Shown: in pieces, positions 53,452 to 62,873 of the stretch
How the letters are laid out: every line of letters begins with the position of its first letter
How positions within the stretch are numbered: the first letter of the stretch is position 1
Source of the DNA: Thalassolituus oleivorans MIL-1
GTDB taxonomy: Bacteria > Pseudomonadota > Gammaproteobacteria > Pseudomonadales > Oceanobacteraceae
Reading direction: 5' to 3'
Length of the DNA stretch: 64,000 nt
Assembly: GCF_000355675.1 (NCBI RefSeq)
Contig: NC_020888.1
Coordinates: forward strand, 1,151,001-1,215,000
The notes under the pieces: generated by a model
The model's input: the letters and a program-made list of their open reading frames with translations, nothing else
Databases searched by the model: none
What the model was told of the DNA's origin: nothing
Program-made: the position numbers and the translations under genes

Positions 53452-56133
53452 TCAAGTCTTCTTTTTAGCTGGTGCTTTCTTCGCAGCTGCTTTTGGTTTT
53501 GCTGCTGCTTTTTTCTCAGTAATATCCCAGCGACCTTTATCGAAATAAGCGCTCCAACCAGTTGCCTTACCTTCGACTTCAGTCATTACGTACTGCTCTT
53601 TGGTTTTACGACTGTAGCGGATAATTGCAGGGTTACCGTCGCTATCAGTACGCGGAGCATCGAGTAAATAGTGATATTTTTCTGGTATTTGCGCTTGGTA
53701 TGGAATCAATTCAGTGACCAAAGGAGCGCGCGTTTCACGATTTTTTGGGAACTGGCTAGCCGCCAAAAATAGGCCTGCAGCACCATCACGCAGAACATAA
53801 CTATCATCAACTTTCAGACAGCGTAGCTCTGGCATTGGAATTGGATCCATTTTTGGTGGTGCAGCTTCACCATTTTTTAATAACTTACGCGTGTTATTGC
53901 ATTCGTTGTTGGTGCAGCCAAAATACTTACCAAAACGACCAGACTTTAACTGCATTTCAGATCCGCAACGATCACATTCAAGGCGCGGACCATCATAGCC
54001 TTTAATCTTGAACTGACCGTTTTCGACTTCAAAACCGTTACAGTCGGGGTTATTACCGCAAATATGTACTTTACGGTTTTCATCCAATAAATAGCTGTCC
54101 ATCGCCGTGTCGCAAATTTTGCAACGACGCTTGTTCATTAAACGACGGCTTTCGGCTTCTTCATCTTCTTCAGCGGTGATTGCTTCTTCACCTGGAATAA
54201 GATTAAGCGTTTGAGTACAGCGTTCTTTCGGCGGTAAACCATAGCCGGAACAGCCTAAAAACACGCCGGTGCTACCGGTGCGAATTTGCATATGTCGGCC
54301 GCAATTAGGGCAGTCGATATCGGTATCAACGGGGGCGTTTAGGCGCATCCCATTTTCGCCACTAGCGGTATCAAGCTGTGTCCGGAAACCTTGATAAAAC
54401 TCATCGAGTACAGAAGTCCAGTTCACATCGCCATCAGCGATATCATCCAGTTTTTCTTCCATGTTGGCGGTAAAACCAAAATCCATTAGGCCATCAAAAT
54501 TTTCAACTAGCCGACTGGTAACGATATCGCCCATTTTCTCAGCATAAAAACGACGTGCTTTTAGGCTGACATAGCCGCGTTCTTGAATGGTTGAAATAAT
54601 AGAGGCGTAGGTCGAAGGGCGACCAATACCGCGTTTTTCTAGCTCTTTAACCAATGCCGCTTCTGAGAAACGCGGAGATGGTTTAGTGAAATGTTGCTTA
54701 GGTTCTAGCTTGTCTAAGTGCAGAACATCACCTTCGGATACGTCCGGAAGCAATATATCTTCTTCACCTTTACCACCTTGTGATGGCATCGCTTTTAGAT
54801 GGCCGTCAAAACGAATAATGCGACCGCGAGTTTTTAATTCAAACTCGCCAGAAGTCACGGTAACGCTGGTGCTGGTAAAGCGTGCATCTGCCGTTTGACA
54901 GGCAACAAAACGACGCCAAATTAAATCGTATAGGCGCTGGGCATCAGGCTCCATCGAGGCCAAAACACTGGCTTTTGCCGTCACATCAGAAGGTCGTATG
55001 GCTTCGTGAGCCTCTTGAGCACCTTCTTTGCTGCTATAAATACGCGGCTGCTCTGGCAGGTATTCATCACCGAAGTGCTGCTGAATATAATCACGTGCAC
55101 TGGCAACGGCATCTTGGCTCAAATTGGTAGAGTCAGTACGCATGTAGGTAATAAAACCGGCTTCGTACAAACGTTGAGCCAACGTCATAGTTTTCTTAAC
55201 GCTGAAGCCTAAGCGCGTACTAGCGGCCTGCTGCAGGGTAGAGGTAATAAATGGTGCTGCTGGTTTTGAGCTGGTCGGCTTATCTTCGCGTTTGCTAACG
55301 ACAAATGGACCTTTACGGATAAGCTCTAAAGCACTAAGCGTATCTGTTTCATTACTTGGACGAAATTCACCGTTAGCACGACGCGCCACTTGAGTTCGCA
55401 AAATTTCGCCGGAATTGGTATTTAAATCGGCGAACGCTTCCCAGTATTCTTCTGGTACGAAGGCCCGAATTTCTCGTTCACGTTCAACGATCAAACGTAC
55501 GGCAACGGATTGCACGCGACCGGCAGACAGGCCACGGGCGACCTTTGCCCATAGCAGCGGCGACACCATAAAACCCACGACACGATCGAGGAATCGACGT
55601 GCTTGCTGGGCATTAACACGATTCATGTTCAGCTCTGATGGTTTTTCAAACGCTGCTTGAATCGCTTTTTTGGTGATTTCGTTGAATACCACGCGACGGT
55701 ATTGCTTGTCTTTTTCGCCAATAATTTCCCGCAGGTGCCAAGCGATGGCTTCCCCTTCGCGGTCCAAATCCGTTGCGAGATAGATTTGATCGGCATCTTT
55801 TGCGAGGCGTTTTAGTTCTTCCACGACTTTTTCTTTGCCGGGAAGAATTTCATAAGACGCTTTCCAACCGTGCTCTGGATCGATGCCCATGCGGTTAATA
55901 AGCTGGTCTTGTGCCTTTTTCTTTTTGTAAATTTCTTTTTCATCAGGCGACATTTTACGAGTAAGCGCTGCTTGACGAGCACGCTCCTTCGGATCGCTCT
56001 TGCTAGCAGAGCCTGATGTTGGCAGGTCGCGCACGTGACCGACACTGGACTTCACAATGAAATCATTGCCCAGGTACTTATTAATCGTTTTAGCCTTTGC
56101 TGGCGATTCCACGATGACCAGAGATTTGCCCAT
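53452..56133 (-). CDS. topA: DNA topoisomerase I
   Basis: 893 residues. Toprim domain at the start ([32 protein letters not shown]), catalytic tyrosine Tyr330 in [11 protein letters not shown], and C-terminal zinc ribbons ([36 protein letters not shown]) with a lysine/alanine tail ([20 protein letters not shown]). It relaxes negative supercoils. The terminal basic tail is longer than in E. coli and may bind DNA or polymerase. Confidence 0.97.
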   Translation of the reverse strand: MGKSLVIVESPAKAKTINKYLGNDFIVKSSVGHVRDLPTSGSASKSDPKERARQAALTRKMSPDEKEIYKKKKAQDQLINRMGIDPEHGWKASYEILPGKEKVVEELKRLAKDADQIYLATDLDREGEAIAWHLREIIGEKDKQYRRVVFNEITKKAIQAAFEKPSELNMNRVNAQQARRFLDRVVGFMVSPLLWAKVARGLSAGRVQSVAVRLIVEREREIRAFVPEEYWEAFADLNTNSGEILRTQVARRANGEFRPSNETDTLSALELIRKGPFVVSKREDKPTSSKPAAPFITSTLQQAASTRLGFSVKKTMTLAQRLYEAGFITYMRTDSTNLSQDAVASARDYIQQHFGDEYLPEQPRIYSSKEGAQEAHEAIRPSDVTAKASVLASMEPDAQRLYDLIWRRFVACQTADARFTSTSVTVTSGEFELKTRGRIIRFDGHLKAMPSQGGKGEEDILLPDVSEGDVLHLDKLEPKQHFTKPSPRFSEAALVKELEKRGIGRPSTYASIISTIQERGYVSLKARRFYAEKMGDIVTSRLVENFDGLMDFGFTANMEEKLDDIADGDVNWTSVLDEFYQGFRTQLDTASGENGMRLNAPVDTDIDCPNCGRHMQIRTGSTGVFLGCSGYGLPPKERCTQTLNLIPGEEAITAEEDEEAESRRLMNKRRCKICDTAMDSYLLDENRKVHICGNNPDCNGFEVENGQFKIKGYDGPRLECDRCGSEMQLKSGRFGKYFGCTNNECNNTRKLLKNGEAAPPKMDPIPMPELRCLKVDDSYVLRDGAAGLFLAASQFPKNRETRAPLVTELIPYQAQIPEKYHYLLDAPRTDSDGNPAIIRYSRKTKEQYVMTEVEGKATGWSAYFDKGRWDITEKKAAAKPKAAAKKAPAKKKT

Positions 56134-56384
56134 AGTCCTTTGATTAACCCTTGTTCTGATGATTCAGCGAGCCTAAGAGGCGACACTTTAAAGGCACACC
56201 CCAGGGTGCGGTCAAGTCCGGATGTATATTTCCGATGTTGCAACTTGACCGGCAGTGTGCGGAAAAGTTGCTAAACTTTCACTCAATAGCGACATATATA
56301 TGCCCGATTTTGGTATTGATCGGCTACATTTTTTTATCGCTGACTTGCTAGGAATAGCACATTATTCACGGAGAGGCTTAGTCT

Positions 56385-57173
56385 ATGTCGGCAATTGGAT
56401 TGGTAATCGCGATCGCGGTACCCATCAGTTTAGTCTTGTTTGCCTTCGTTATTTGGGGGCGCAAGCAGCAAGCGAGTAATGCCAAGCGAGAGCAAGCGCG
56501 TCTAGTAAAACAAAAGGCTGATGACTTGTTGGAAGCGCTCGAATTTCTGATATTGGTCGACAATCATCAAGAAATTCAGCAGGTTGTTCTGGATCGAGTC
56601 GTGCAATTGTATGAACGTGCGAATAGTGCGATGCCTAAAGCTGACAAAGATGCACCGGCTGCGCAGGCATTTGATGTTGATGAATATCGTCAGAAAATCA
56701 GCCAAAACCAAAATTTACGTAAGGTGTTCAAAAGTGATCGAGAGTTACGTTATGGTCGTCGACAGTTAACGCGCATATTAAAAACGTTAGGGCCGTTAGC
56801 GAAGGGTAGGGTGATATCTGAAACGGCAATGTTGGAATATCGTCGCTACTTGCGCATGACTATGTTGGAACGTGAGGTTGACACTTACACAGCTCAAGGC
56901 GATGTTGCTGGGCAGCGCGGAGACGTCCTTACGGCTTCGAATTACTACAAGGCCGCAAAAAAATTATTAATAGAGTTTGATTTGCAGTATCCGGAGAAAA
57001 CAGAGCGTATCCGTGAATTAGCTCAGCGCACAGCCGCTTTGTACAATAGCAAAGACAATGTTAATCCAAACGATGCGTTGTCGCGGGCATTGTCGAAAGA
57101 GGAAGCCGCAGAGGCCAGCGGCCAGTTTGGAATTCCAACGGATCCGTCAGCGCAGGCTAAAAAGAAATTCTAA
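56385..57173 (+). CDS. Membrane-anchored protein of unknown function
   Basis: 262 residues, divergent from topA, GGAGAGG before ATG. One amino-terminal membrane helix (about 3-24), then a long charged helical cytoplasmic part (NAKREQARLVKQKADDLLEALEF and further coiled segments) with a TPR-like stretch near 165-215 (GDVAGQRGDVLTASNYYKAA). Proteins with this plan lie beside topA in related genera, but I have no functional name. Likely a scaffold or accessory membrane protein (inference). Confidence 0.65.
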   Translation: MSAIGLVIAIAVPISLVLFAFVIWGRKQQASNAKREQARLVKQKADDLLEALEFLILVDNHQEIQQVVLDRVVQLYERANSAMPKADKDAPAAQAFDVDEYRQKISQNQNLRKVFKSDRELRYGRRQLTRILKTLGPLAKGRVISETAMLEYRRYLRMTMLEREVDTYTAQGDVAGQRGDVLTASNYYKAAKKLLIEFDLQYPEKTERIRELAQRTAALYNSKDNVNPNDALSRALSKEEAAEASGQFGIPTDPSAQAKKKF

Positions 57174-57201
57174 ATAAGGTGGGCCGTGTGCCCTGATCCC
57201 T

Positions 57202-58113
57202 ATGTCACCAAATGACATCGTATCATCTGTTATTTCGCGAACCGCGCCGATTCATCCCTTGCCCGATTGGCAGGGCGCAGGAAGCTGTGATGTCTTGCGC
57301 TTAGATAAGCTAGATGCTTTCGTGAGTGGCAATAAAATTTTTAAATTAATGGGGCATCTGCAAGCATGGCAGGCCTCCGGTCGCAGTGGATTGTTGAGTT
57401 TTGGCGGTGCCTATTCGAATCATCTCCATGCGTTAGCTGCCGTGTGTGCTCAGGCTAATGTGCCGTTGACGCTAATGGTAAGAGGCTTTGCTGAATTGCC
57501 GCTAACACCAACGCTAGTTGATTGCCAAGCTTGGGGAGCGCAGCTGCAGTTCTGTAATCGACGAGAGTATGCGTTGCGCTATGACGAAGCTTACCGACAA
57601 AACCTAGCTCAGCAATGGGATGCATGGGTTATCCCTGAGGGAGGAGATGGGCCTGAGGGGCGTCAGGGGTGTGCTTTAATCGCCGAACGGTCGTCAGGCT
57701 ATGACGAAGTGTGGTTGGCGCTAGGAACTGGCACTACGGCGCTTGGAATAGCCACCAAGTTAGCAGCGCACACCAAACTGGTTGGTGTGAATTGCGTAGC
57801 GGATCAAGGCGAGCAACAAGAACGCTGGCAACGAGAGCTTGGCTCTGGCAAAGACTGGCAAGTGCTAGATGAGTATCACGGTGGTGGTTTTGGTCGCTAC
57901 CCTGATGCGGTAAAACATGTAATTCAGCGCTACGATGCGCTTGAGTTGCCGCTTGATCCGGTTTACACGGCCAAGGTGATCTGGGCCTTAGAGCAAGAAC
58001 AGTCGGCGGGGAGATTATCGAATGTGCGCCGTTTAGTGATTCATACCGGTGGTTTACAAGGGCGGCGAGGCGTGAACCTTAGTCTAATCCCTGCGGCCAG
58101 TTGTCCGGCATGA
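57202..58113 (+). CDS. PLP-dependent D-cysteine desulfhydrase/ACC deaminase-like enzyme
   Basis: 303 residues of the tryptophan synthase beta fold group. PLP lysine Lys45 in SGNKIFKLMG, substrate loop LLSFGGAYSNHLHALAA, phosphate-cup region ALGTGTTALGI and C-terminal IHTGGLQG. D-Cysteine desulfhydrase or 1-aminocyclopropane-1-carboxylate deaminase are the named relatives; the family is common in Pseudomonas-type genomes and the true substrate is often unknown. Convergent with the DUF1853 gene, overlapping it by 35 bases. Confidence 0.83.
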   Translation: MSPNDIVSSVISRTAPIHPLPDWQGAGSCDVLRLDKLDAFVSGNKIFKLMGHLQAWQASGRSGLLSFGGAYSNHLHALAAVCAQANVPLTLMVRGFAELPLTPTLVDCQAWGAQLQFCNRREYALRYDEAYRQNLAQQWDAWVIPEGGDGPEGRQGCALIAERSSGYDEVWLALGTGTTALGIATKLAAHTKLVGVNCVADQGEQQERWQRELGSGKDWQVLDEYHGGGFGRYPDAVKHVIQRYDALELPLDPVYTAKVIWALEQEQSAGRLSNVRRLVIHTGGLQGRRGVNLSLIPAASCPA

Positions 58114-58948
58114 TTAACCAACGTTGTTGTTCTACCCAGCCTTGCTGGCCTTCAACTGCCACAACAGCACAAACGGCAACTGTTAAATATTCAAAGTGGG
58201 CTGTTAAATATCGTATGAGTTCTGCGCGCTCCACTGTTAGTGGGCAACGTACAGGGCTTATCCAATCCGGTTTGGATATTACGTACCAAGGACCTTCGGG
58301 TAATAGCTCTGCAGCATCTTGGTAGTGACACCAGCGACCGCGCCAGTGGCTTGCAGATACTTCTTCGGGAAGACTGCCGTTAAATTCTGGTTTGGCGGGA
58401 TGAAATAAGCAGCCGCGCATCAGCGCTTGCGGTTCAGGGGCGTGCCAGCCCGCAAGTTCTAGTGCTTTCTTTCCCTCGGGCTGCTGCGACAATGCCAGTT
58501 GATGGGAATGGGTATGGGCCAGCTTGTCGGTTAATCGATCACGACGATTCGGCCCGATCCATTCGTTGCGATGCCCTAAGTAAAACTTGAGCGCGAGTTC
58601 GAGGTGCCACTCTTTGTCTGCTTGTCTGAGGAGTAAATCTAGCTCGCCTAGCGTTCGTTCTGGGCCACTAATTTGCAAATTGGCTAGCCAATCTGAACCT
58701 GTGAGTGATAAGGCGCGTTGCCACAGTTGTTCGAACATCAGACCAAGGCGAGTACTGGAAAACTCTGGGGTAAACTCTGCTTCTGCATGGCTGAGTAGCT
58801 GCCAGTCGGCTTGCAACCAGCTAGGGTGTTGCGGAGCCCATGAGCAATCGAGCATGGACGGTCCAAGTACGCTCCACACCATATCGCGCTGAGCTTTACA
58901 CTCGATCGCAAAAAATGGATGCTCTGGATTAAGCGGGGAGGTCAACAA
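58079..58948 (-). CDS. DUF1853 family protein
   Basis: About 289 residues, start TTG 58948 preferred because AGGAG precedes it and upstream residues are cysteine/histidine-rich and atypical; ATG 59044 is the alternative. Contains MVWSVLGPSML, LELALKFYLGHR and WIGPNRRDRLTDKL. DUF1853 may relate to restriction-endonuclease-like folds (E/Q-x-K type in ELALKF), but this is not proven. It is divergent from nadK, as in other gammaproteobacteria. Confidence 0.8.
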   Translation of the reverse strand: MLTSPLNPEHPFFAIECKAQRDMVWSVLGPSMLDCSWAPQHPSWLQADWQLLSHAEAEFTPEFSSTRLGLMFEQLWQRALSLTGSDWLANLQISGPERTLGELDLLLRQADKEWHLELALKFYLGHRNEWIGPNRRDRLTDKLAHTHSHQLALSQQPEGKKALELAGWHAPEPQALMRGCLFHPAKPEFNGSLPEEVSASHWRGRWCHYQDAAELLPEGPWYVISKPDWISPVRCPLTVERAELIRYLTAHFEYLTVAVCAVVAVEGQQGWVEQQRWLIMPDNWPQGLD

Positions 58949-59086
58949 GTGTTTTTCACTCCTGTATGGTATAAAGCGACTAACGTTTTTATGGCAATGC
59001 TTTGCCGTATTCTTGCAGCAGTGCCTAACAAATATAGTGCGCACATTATCATAGCTGCGCCAAAATTGAGGTGATCAGGTTTCGTA

Positions 59087-59971
59087 ATGGAAGAATTTCG
59101 CAATATCGGCATTATCGGTCGATTAAATAGCAATAAAGTAATTGAAACGATTCGCCGTTTGTCGCGTTATATGGTCGATGAAGGCTATCACGTCATATTG
59201 GACGACCGTATTGCCGAAGTGATGCCTGGTCACGGTATGCAAGTGTCCAACGTCAATCTACTGGGTGAAATATGTGATCTGGTGATCGTCGTTGGCGGTG
59301 ATGGCAGTTTGCTTGGTGCAGCGCGTGCGCTAGCGCGCTTCAATACACCAGTGTTGGGTATTAACCGTGGTCGCTTAGGCTTCTTAACTGATATCAGTCC
59401 TGATGACGGTATGTGTGACGCGGTGCAAGCCGTGCTGGATGGCGAATACATCGAAGAGCGTCGCTTTTTGCTTGATGCCGAGATTAAGCGCGATGGTAAT
59501 CCCATCGGTTCTGCTGCGGCATTGAATGATGTCGTTCTGCACCCCGGTAAATCAGCACGTATGATCGCCTTCGATTTGTACATCGAAGGGCAATTTGTTT
59601 ACAACTTACGCTCCGATGGCTTAATCGTATCTACGCCAACAGGATCAACGGCATACTCACTTTCTGGTGGCGGCCCTATCATGCATCCGCGTTTAGATGC
59701 TCTGGTCTTAGTCCCGATGTTTCCACACACCTTATCCAGTCGTCCTATTGTGGTTGACGGTAAGAGTGAAATTAAAATTGTTGTGGATGCCAGCCAAGGT
59801 CTTTATCCAACCGTCAGTTGCGACGGCCAAAGTCATATTCCATGTGCTCCGGGTGATAGCATTACCATTCGGAAAAAGTCGCACAAACTGAAATTGATTC
59901 ATCCCAAAGGGCATAATTTCTACGAAATCTGCCGAACCAAGTTGGGCTGGAGTAGTAATCTCGGAGATTGA
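59087..59971 (+). CDS. nadK: NAD kinase
   Basis: 294 residues; phosphorylates NAD to NADP. The signature GGDGSLLGAAR and NRGRLGFLTDI are near the middle, and STPTGSTAYSLSGGGPI (about 185) forms the ATP/NAD pocket, followed by HTLSSRPIVVDG. ATG 59087 with AGGTG upstream. Overlaps the metallophosphoesterase start region; the two are co-transcribed. Confidence 0.97.
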   Translation: MEEFRNIGIIGRLNSNKVIETIRRLSRYMVDEGYHVILDDRIAEVMPGHGMQVSNVNLLGEICDLVIVVGGDGSLLGAARALARFNTPVLGINRGRLGFLTDISPDDGMCDAVQAVLDGEYIEERRFLLDAEIKRDGNPIGSAAALNDVVLHPGKSARMIAFDLYIEGQFVYNLRSDGLIVSTPTGSTAYSLSGGGPIMHPRLDALVLVPMFPHTLSSRPIVVDGKSEIKIVVDASQGLYPTVSCDGQSHIPCAPGDSITIRKKSHKLKLIHPKGHNFYEICRTKLGWSSNLGD

Positions 59972-59973
59972 GT

Positions 59974-60930
59974 ATGCACCAAGGCTACGATTTGATTGGT
60001 GATATCCATGGCTGTGGACATACGCTGATCGAGTTATTGGAACAAATGGGTTACACCAAGCGCAACGGGGCGTATCAACATCCAAAACGCAAAGTTGTTT
60101 TTGTGGGGGATATCGTCGATCGCGGTCCGAACATTCGGCTCGCCTGTCACGTTGTGCGTGACATGGTGGACAATGGGCACGCCCACATTGTTATGGGCAA
60201 TCACGAATACAACGTCGTGACCTATTGCACCGAGGCACCTCCAGGTATGCGCCAACCGTTCTTGCGCGAACACACCAAGCGCAATGATTTTATGGTGGAG
60301 CAAACGCTCGAACAATTTGCTAATTACCCGCAAGAATTTAACGAGTTTTTAGACTGGTTTATTGATCTGCCTTTGTTTTTAGAGTTTGACCATTTTCGCG
60401 TGGTTCATGCCTGTTGGGACCAAGCTATGATTGATGAATACATAGCGCGGTATGGTGGTAATCAGCTGGCACGTGACATGCTGCCAGAATCAATTAACAC
60501 CGATTCCTTTATCTATCGTTTTCTCGATCGAATGCTACGTGGCACCTCATTGAAATTGCCAGATGGGCGCACTATGACGGCAAAAGACGGCATGAAACGG
60601 CAGTTTTTCCGCACCAAGTTTTGGGCCGATCAACCCGAACGCTATAACGAAGTTGTTTTTCAGCCAGATCCGATTCCGGAAGATTTGCAGCATGCGCTGC
60701 TTAGCGAAGATGAGAAAAAGCAATTGTTGTATTACGGCCCAGAAGAAAAGCCGTTGTTTATTGGTCACTATTGGATGGCGGGTTTGCCAGCTCCAATTGT
60801 GCCCAATATCGCCTGTATTGATTACAGTGCAGTGAAATATGGGCGTTTAGTTGCTTATAGAATGGATACTGAGCATGCGCTGCAAAAGAGCAAGTTCACT
60901 TGGGTTCGAGTGGAAAAAAGCGAGCGCTAA
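59974..60930 (+). CDS. Calcineurin-like metallophosphoesterase
   Basis: 318 residues, ATG 59974 with GGAG about 8 bases upstream. Metal-binding motifs GDIHG (near residue 10), GDIVDRGPN, MGNHEYN and late histidine GHYWMAG are as in diadenosine tetraphosphatase/PP1-like bacterial phosphatases. The target is not established. It follows nadK by 2 bases and overlaps the rhomboid gene start by one base (TAATG), so this is one operon. Confidence 0.88.
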   Translation: MHQGYDLIGDIHGCGHTLIELLEQMGYTKRNGAYQHPKRKVVFVGDIVDRGPNIRLACHVVRDMVDNGHAHIVMGNHEYNVVTYCTEAPPGMRQPFLREHTKRNDFMVEQTLEQFANYPQEFNEFLDWFIDLPLFLEFDHFRVVHACWDQAMIDEYIARYGGNQLARDMLPESINTDSFIYRFLDRMLRGTSLKLPDGRTMTAKDGMKRQFFRTKFWADQPERYNEVVFQPDPIPEDLQHALLSEDEKKQLLYYGPEEKPLFIGHYWMAGLPAPIVPNIACIDYSAVKYGRLVAYRMDTEHALQKSKFTWVRVEKSER

Positions 60931-61772
60931 TGGAACCATTGTTGATACTGAAAGCGCCTCTAGGACTTGATTTAAGTCCAGTGACGCAGCGATTGTGGGC
61001 CGAGAAAATCGTACACCGAGTGATTGAAATTGAAGGGGAGCAATGTTTATTTATTGCTGATCCACGGCAATTTCCATTGGTAAAAGGTTTTATCGATGAT
61101 TGGCACAATGGCGTACGCGTCGAAGAGCCAAAAGAATCGGTTAGCGTTGGCATCTTTGCCGGTGTAATGTCGGCGCTGCAAACCCCTGTAACATTGGCCT
61201 TAGTCATATTATTACCACTAGTGTACTTGGCGATGCAGTTTTCGCCTTTTTGGCATGAGTGGGTGTCTGCTGGGCAAACCCTTTGGCCAGAGCAACGTTA
61301 TGCGCTAGCGAGTTATGTCGATATGGGGCTATGGTCGTTGTGGCGTCCGACTTTGTTGCATTTCAGTTTGTTGCATCTACTTAACAATACTTTTTGGTGC
61401 TGGGTCTTAGGTCGCGCATTAGAAAGGCGAGGTGAATGGATTGCCTTGATAGCGTTAATTGCTGTTTGCGGATTGGCGGGTAATATTTTGCAGTGGTGGT
61501 ACCAAGGACCGGCATTTGGCGGAATTTCTGGCGTGGTTTACGGCCTAGTCGGCTGGGTCGGTTTACGTCAGCGCCGCTATCAAATAGCTTACGGAATTCC
61601 TCCGGCACTGATGACCGTGATGGTGGTGATCATGGCAGTAACCATAGCTGCAGAAACAATTGAACCGGGTTTAACTGGAATAGCCAATGGTGGCCATTTA
61701 GGCGGTTTATTAGCGGGTTTAATGTTGGGTTGGCTTTGGCCGGTCAAAAAACGAGGTAAACATGACGCTTGA
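60930..61772 (+). CDS. Rhomboid family intramembrane serine protease
   Basis: 280 residues from ATG 60930. Amino-terminal soluble domain (about 1-75), then six to seven helices. Catalytic serine in FGGISGVVYGLVGW and histidine in ANGGHLGGLLAGLM. GlpG-like architecture. Substrates unknown. Distinct from the rhombosortase at 44118. In an operon with the metallophosphoesterase and yeaC. Confidence 0.9.
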   Translation: MEPLLILKAPLGLDLSPVTQRLWAEKIVHRVIEIEGEQCLFIADPRQFPLVKGFIDDWHNGVRVEEPKESVSVGIFAGVMSALQTPVTLALVILLPLVYLAMQFSPFWHEWVSAGQTLWPEQRYALASYVDMGLWSLWRPTLLHFSLLHLLNNTFWCWVLGRALERRGEWIALIALIAVCGLAGNILQWWYQGPAFGGISGVVYGLVGWVGLRQRRYQIAYGIPPALMTVMVVIMAVTIAAETIEPGLTGIANGGHLGGLLAGLMLGWLWPVKKRGKHDA

Positions 61773-62007
61773 ACAATTAATTAAAGCACTGACTCCTGAG
61801 GTGTATGAAAATCTGAAAAATGCTGTGGCAACGGGTAAGTGGCCGGATGGCAGGCTGTTAGTTGAAGGCCAGCGTGAGTTATGTATGGAAGCCATTATGC
61901 ACTATGAAGTGACTCACAATGTGCCGGAAGAGCTGCGTGTTGGTTATATGGAAAGCCAGTGCAAATCCTCAAAAGATGATGATACGCAAACATTGACTCT
62001 GCAATGA
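61762..62007 (+). CDS. yeaC: DUF1315 (YeaC) family protein
   Basis: 81 residues; YeaC-like pattern LTPEVYENLKNAVATGKWPD, GQRELCMEAIMHYE and VPEELRVGYM. Uncharacterised, conserved across gammaproteobacteria. It overlaps the rhomboid gene by 11 bases, as part of the same transcript, and precedes the DUF2797 gene. Confidence 0.88.
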   Translation: MTLEQLIKALTPEVYENLKNAVATGKWPDGRLLVEGQRELCMEAIMHYEVTHNVPEELRVGYMESQCKSSKDDDTQTLTLQ

Positions 62008-62032
62008 TGACAGCGCATTAAGGTAAAACACG

Positions 62033-62854
62033 ATGGAAATTACAGGGCACCTAGACAAAATGCGGGTGCAGCCGGGAGAGCCGCTAACCTATCAAATGGT
62101 TTTAGATGAACATCTAGTCGATCTTAATCAATACTTAGGCAAAGCGATTACTATTACTTGGACAGGTGCTATTAAATGTTGCCATTGTGGGCGCAGTACC
62201 AACAAGAGTTTCAATCAGGGTTATTGCTATCCGTGCTTTACTAAATTAGCGCAATGCGATTCCTGCATGATGAGCCCTGAAAAATGTCATTTTCATATGG
62301 GAACTTGTCGAGAGCCGCAATGGGCTGAAAAAATATGTTTTAACGATCATATTGTTTACCTTGCTAATTCTAGCGGCATTAAAGTTGGCATTACGCGTAT
62401 GAAAAATATGCCATCGCGCTGGTTAGATCAGGGAGCCTCTCAGGCTTTGCCTATTGCTAGGGTAGCGAACAGACGTTTATCTGGATTGATTGAAGATACC
62501 TTGCGCAAGCAAGTGGCTGATAAAACTAGCTGGCAAGCTATGTTGAAAACTGAAGCGCCGGCTGTGGATCTTGAAGCTACCAGAGATGCGCTACGTGAAC
62601 AGTTCTCTGCGGAGCTTGCGGCTATTGAATTAGACGCAGGGCCAGGCTCTGTGAGTTGGTTAGGCAGTGAAACGGTAAGACAATTTAACTACCCAGTACT
62701 GCAGTATCCAACTAAGGTTGTTAGCCATAATCTAGATAAAACACCCGTTGTTTCCGGGGTGTTACTGGGAATAAAAGGTCAGTATTTAATGTTAGATACT
62801 GGTGTGATTAATTTACGCAAATATACCTCTTACGCCGTTACTTTCAGCGCGTAA
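62033..62854 (+). CDS. DUF2797 zinc-binding protein
   Basis: 273 residues. A cysteine-rich amino half (KCCHCGRS, CYPCF, CDSCMMSPEKCHFHMGTC) likely binds zinc, followed by a segment VYLANSSGIKVGITR that resembles the GIY-YIG nuclease core start. Uncharacterised family next to pepN in many gammaproteobacteria. Nucleic-acid binding is likely from the ribbons but unproven. Confidence 0.85.
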   Translation: MEITGHLDKMRVQPGEPLTYQMVLDEHLVDLNQYLGKAITITWTGAIKCCHCGRSTNKSFNQGYCYPCFTKLAQCDSCMMSPEKCHFHMGTCREPQWAEKICFNDHIVYLANSSGIKVGITRMKNMPSRWLDQGASQALPIARVANRRLSGLIEDTLRKQVADKTSWQAMLKTEAPAVDLEATRDALREQFSAELAAIELDAGPGSVSWLGSETVRQFNYPVLQYPTKVVSHNLDKTPVVSGVLLGIKGQYLMLDTGVINLRKYTSYAVTFSA

Positions 62855-62873
62855 GATAAGCATCGAGGTCGAT

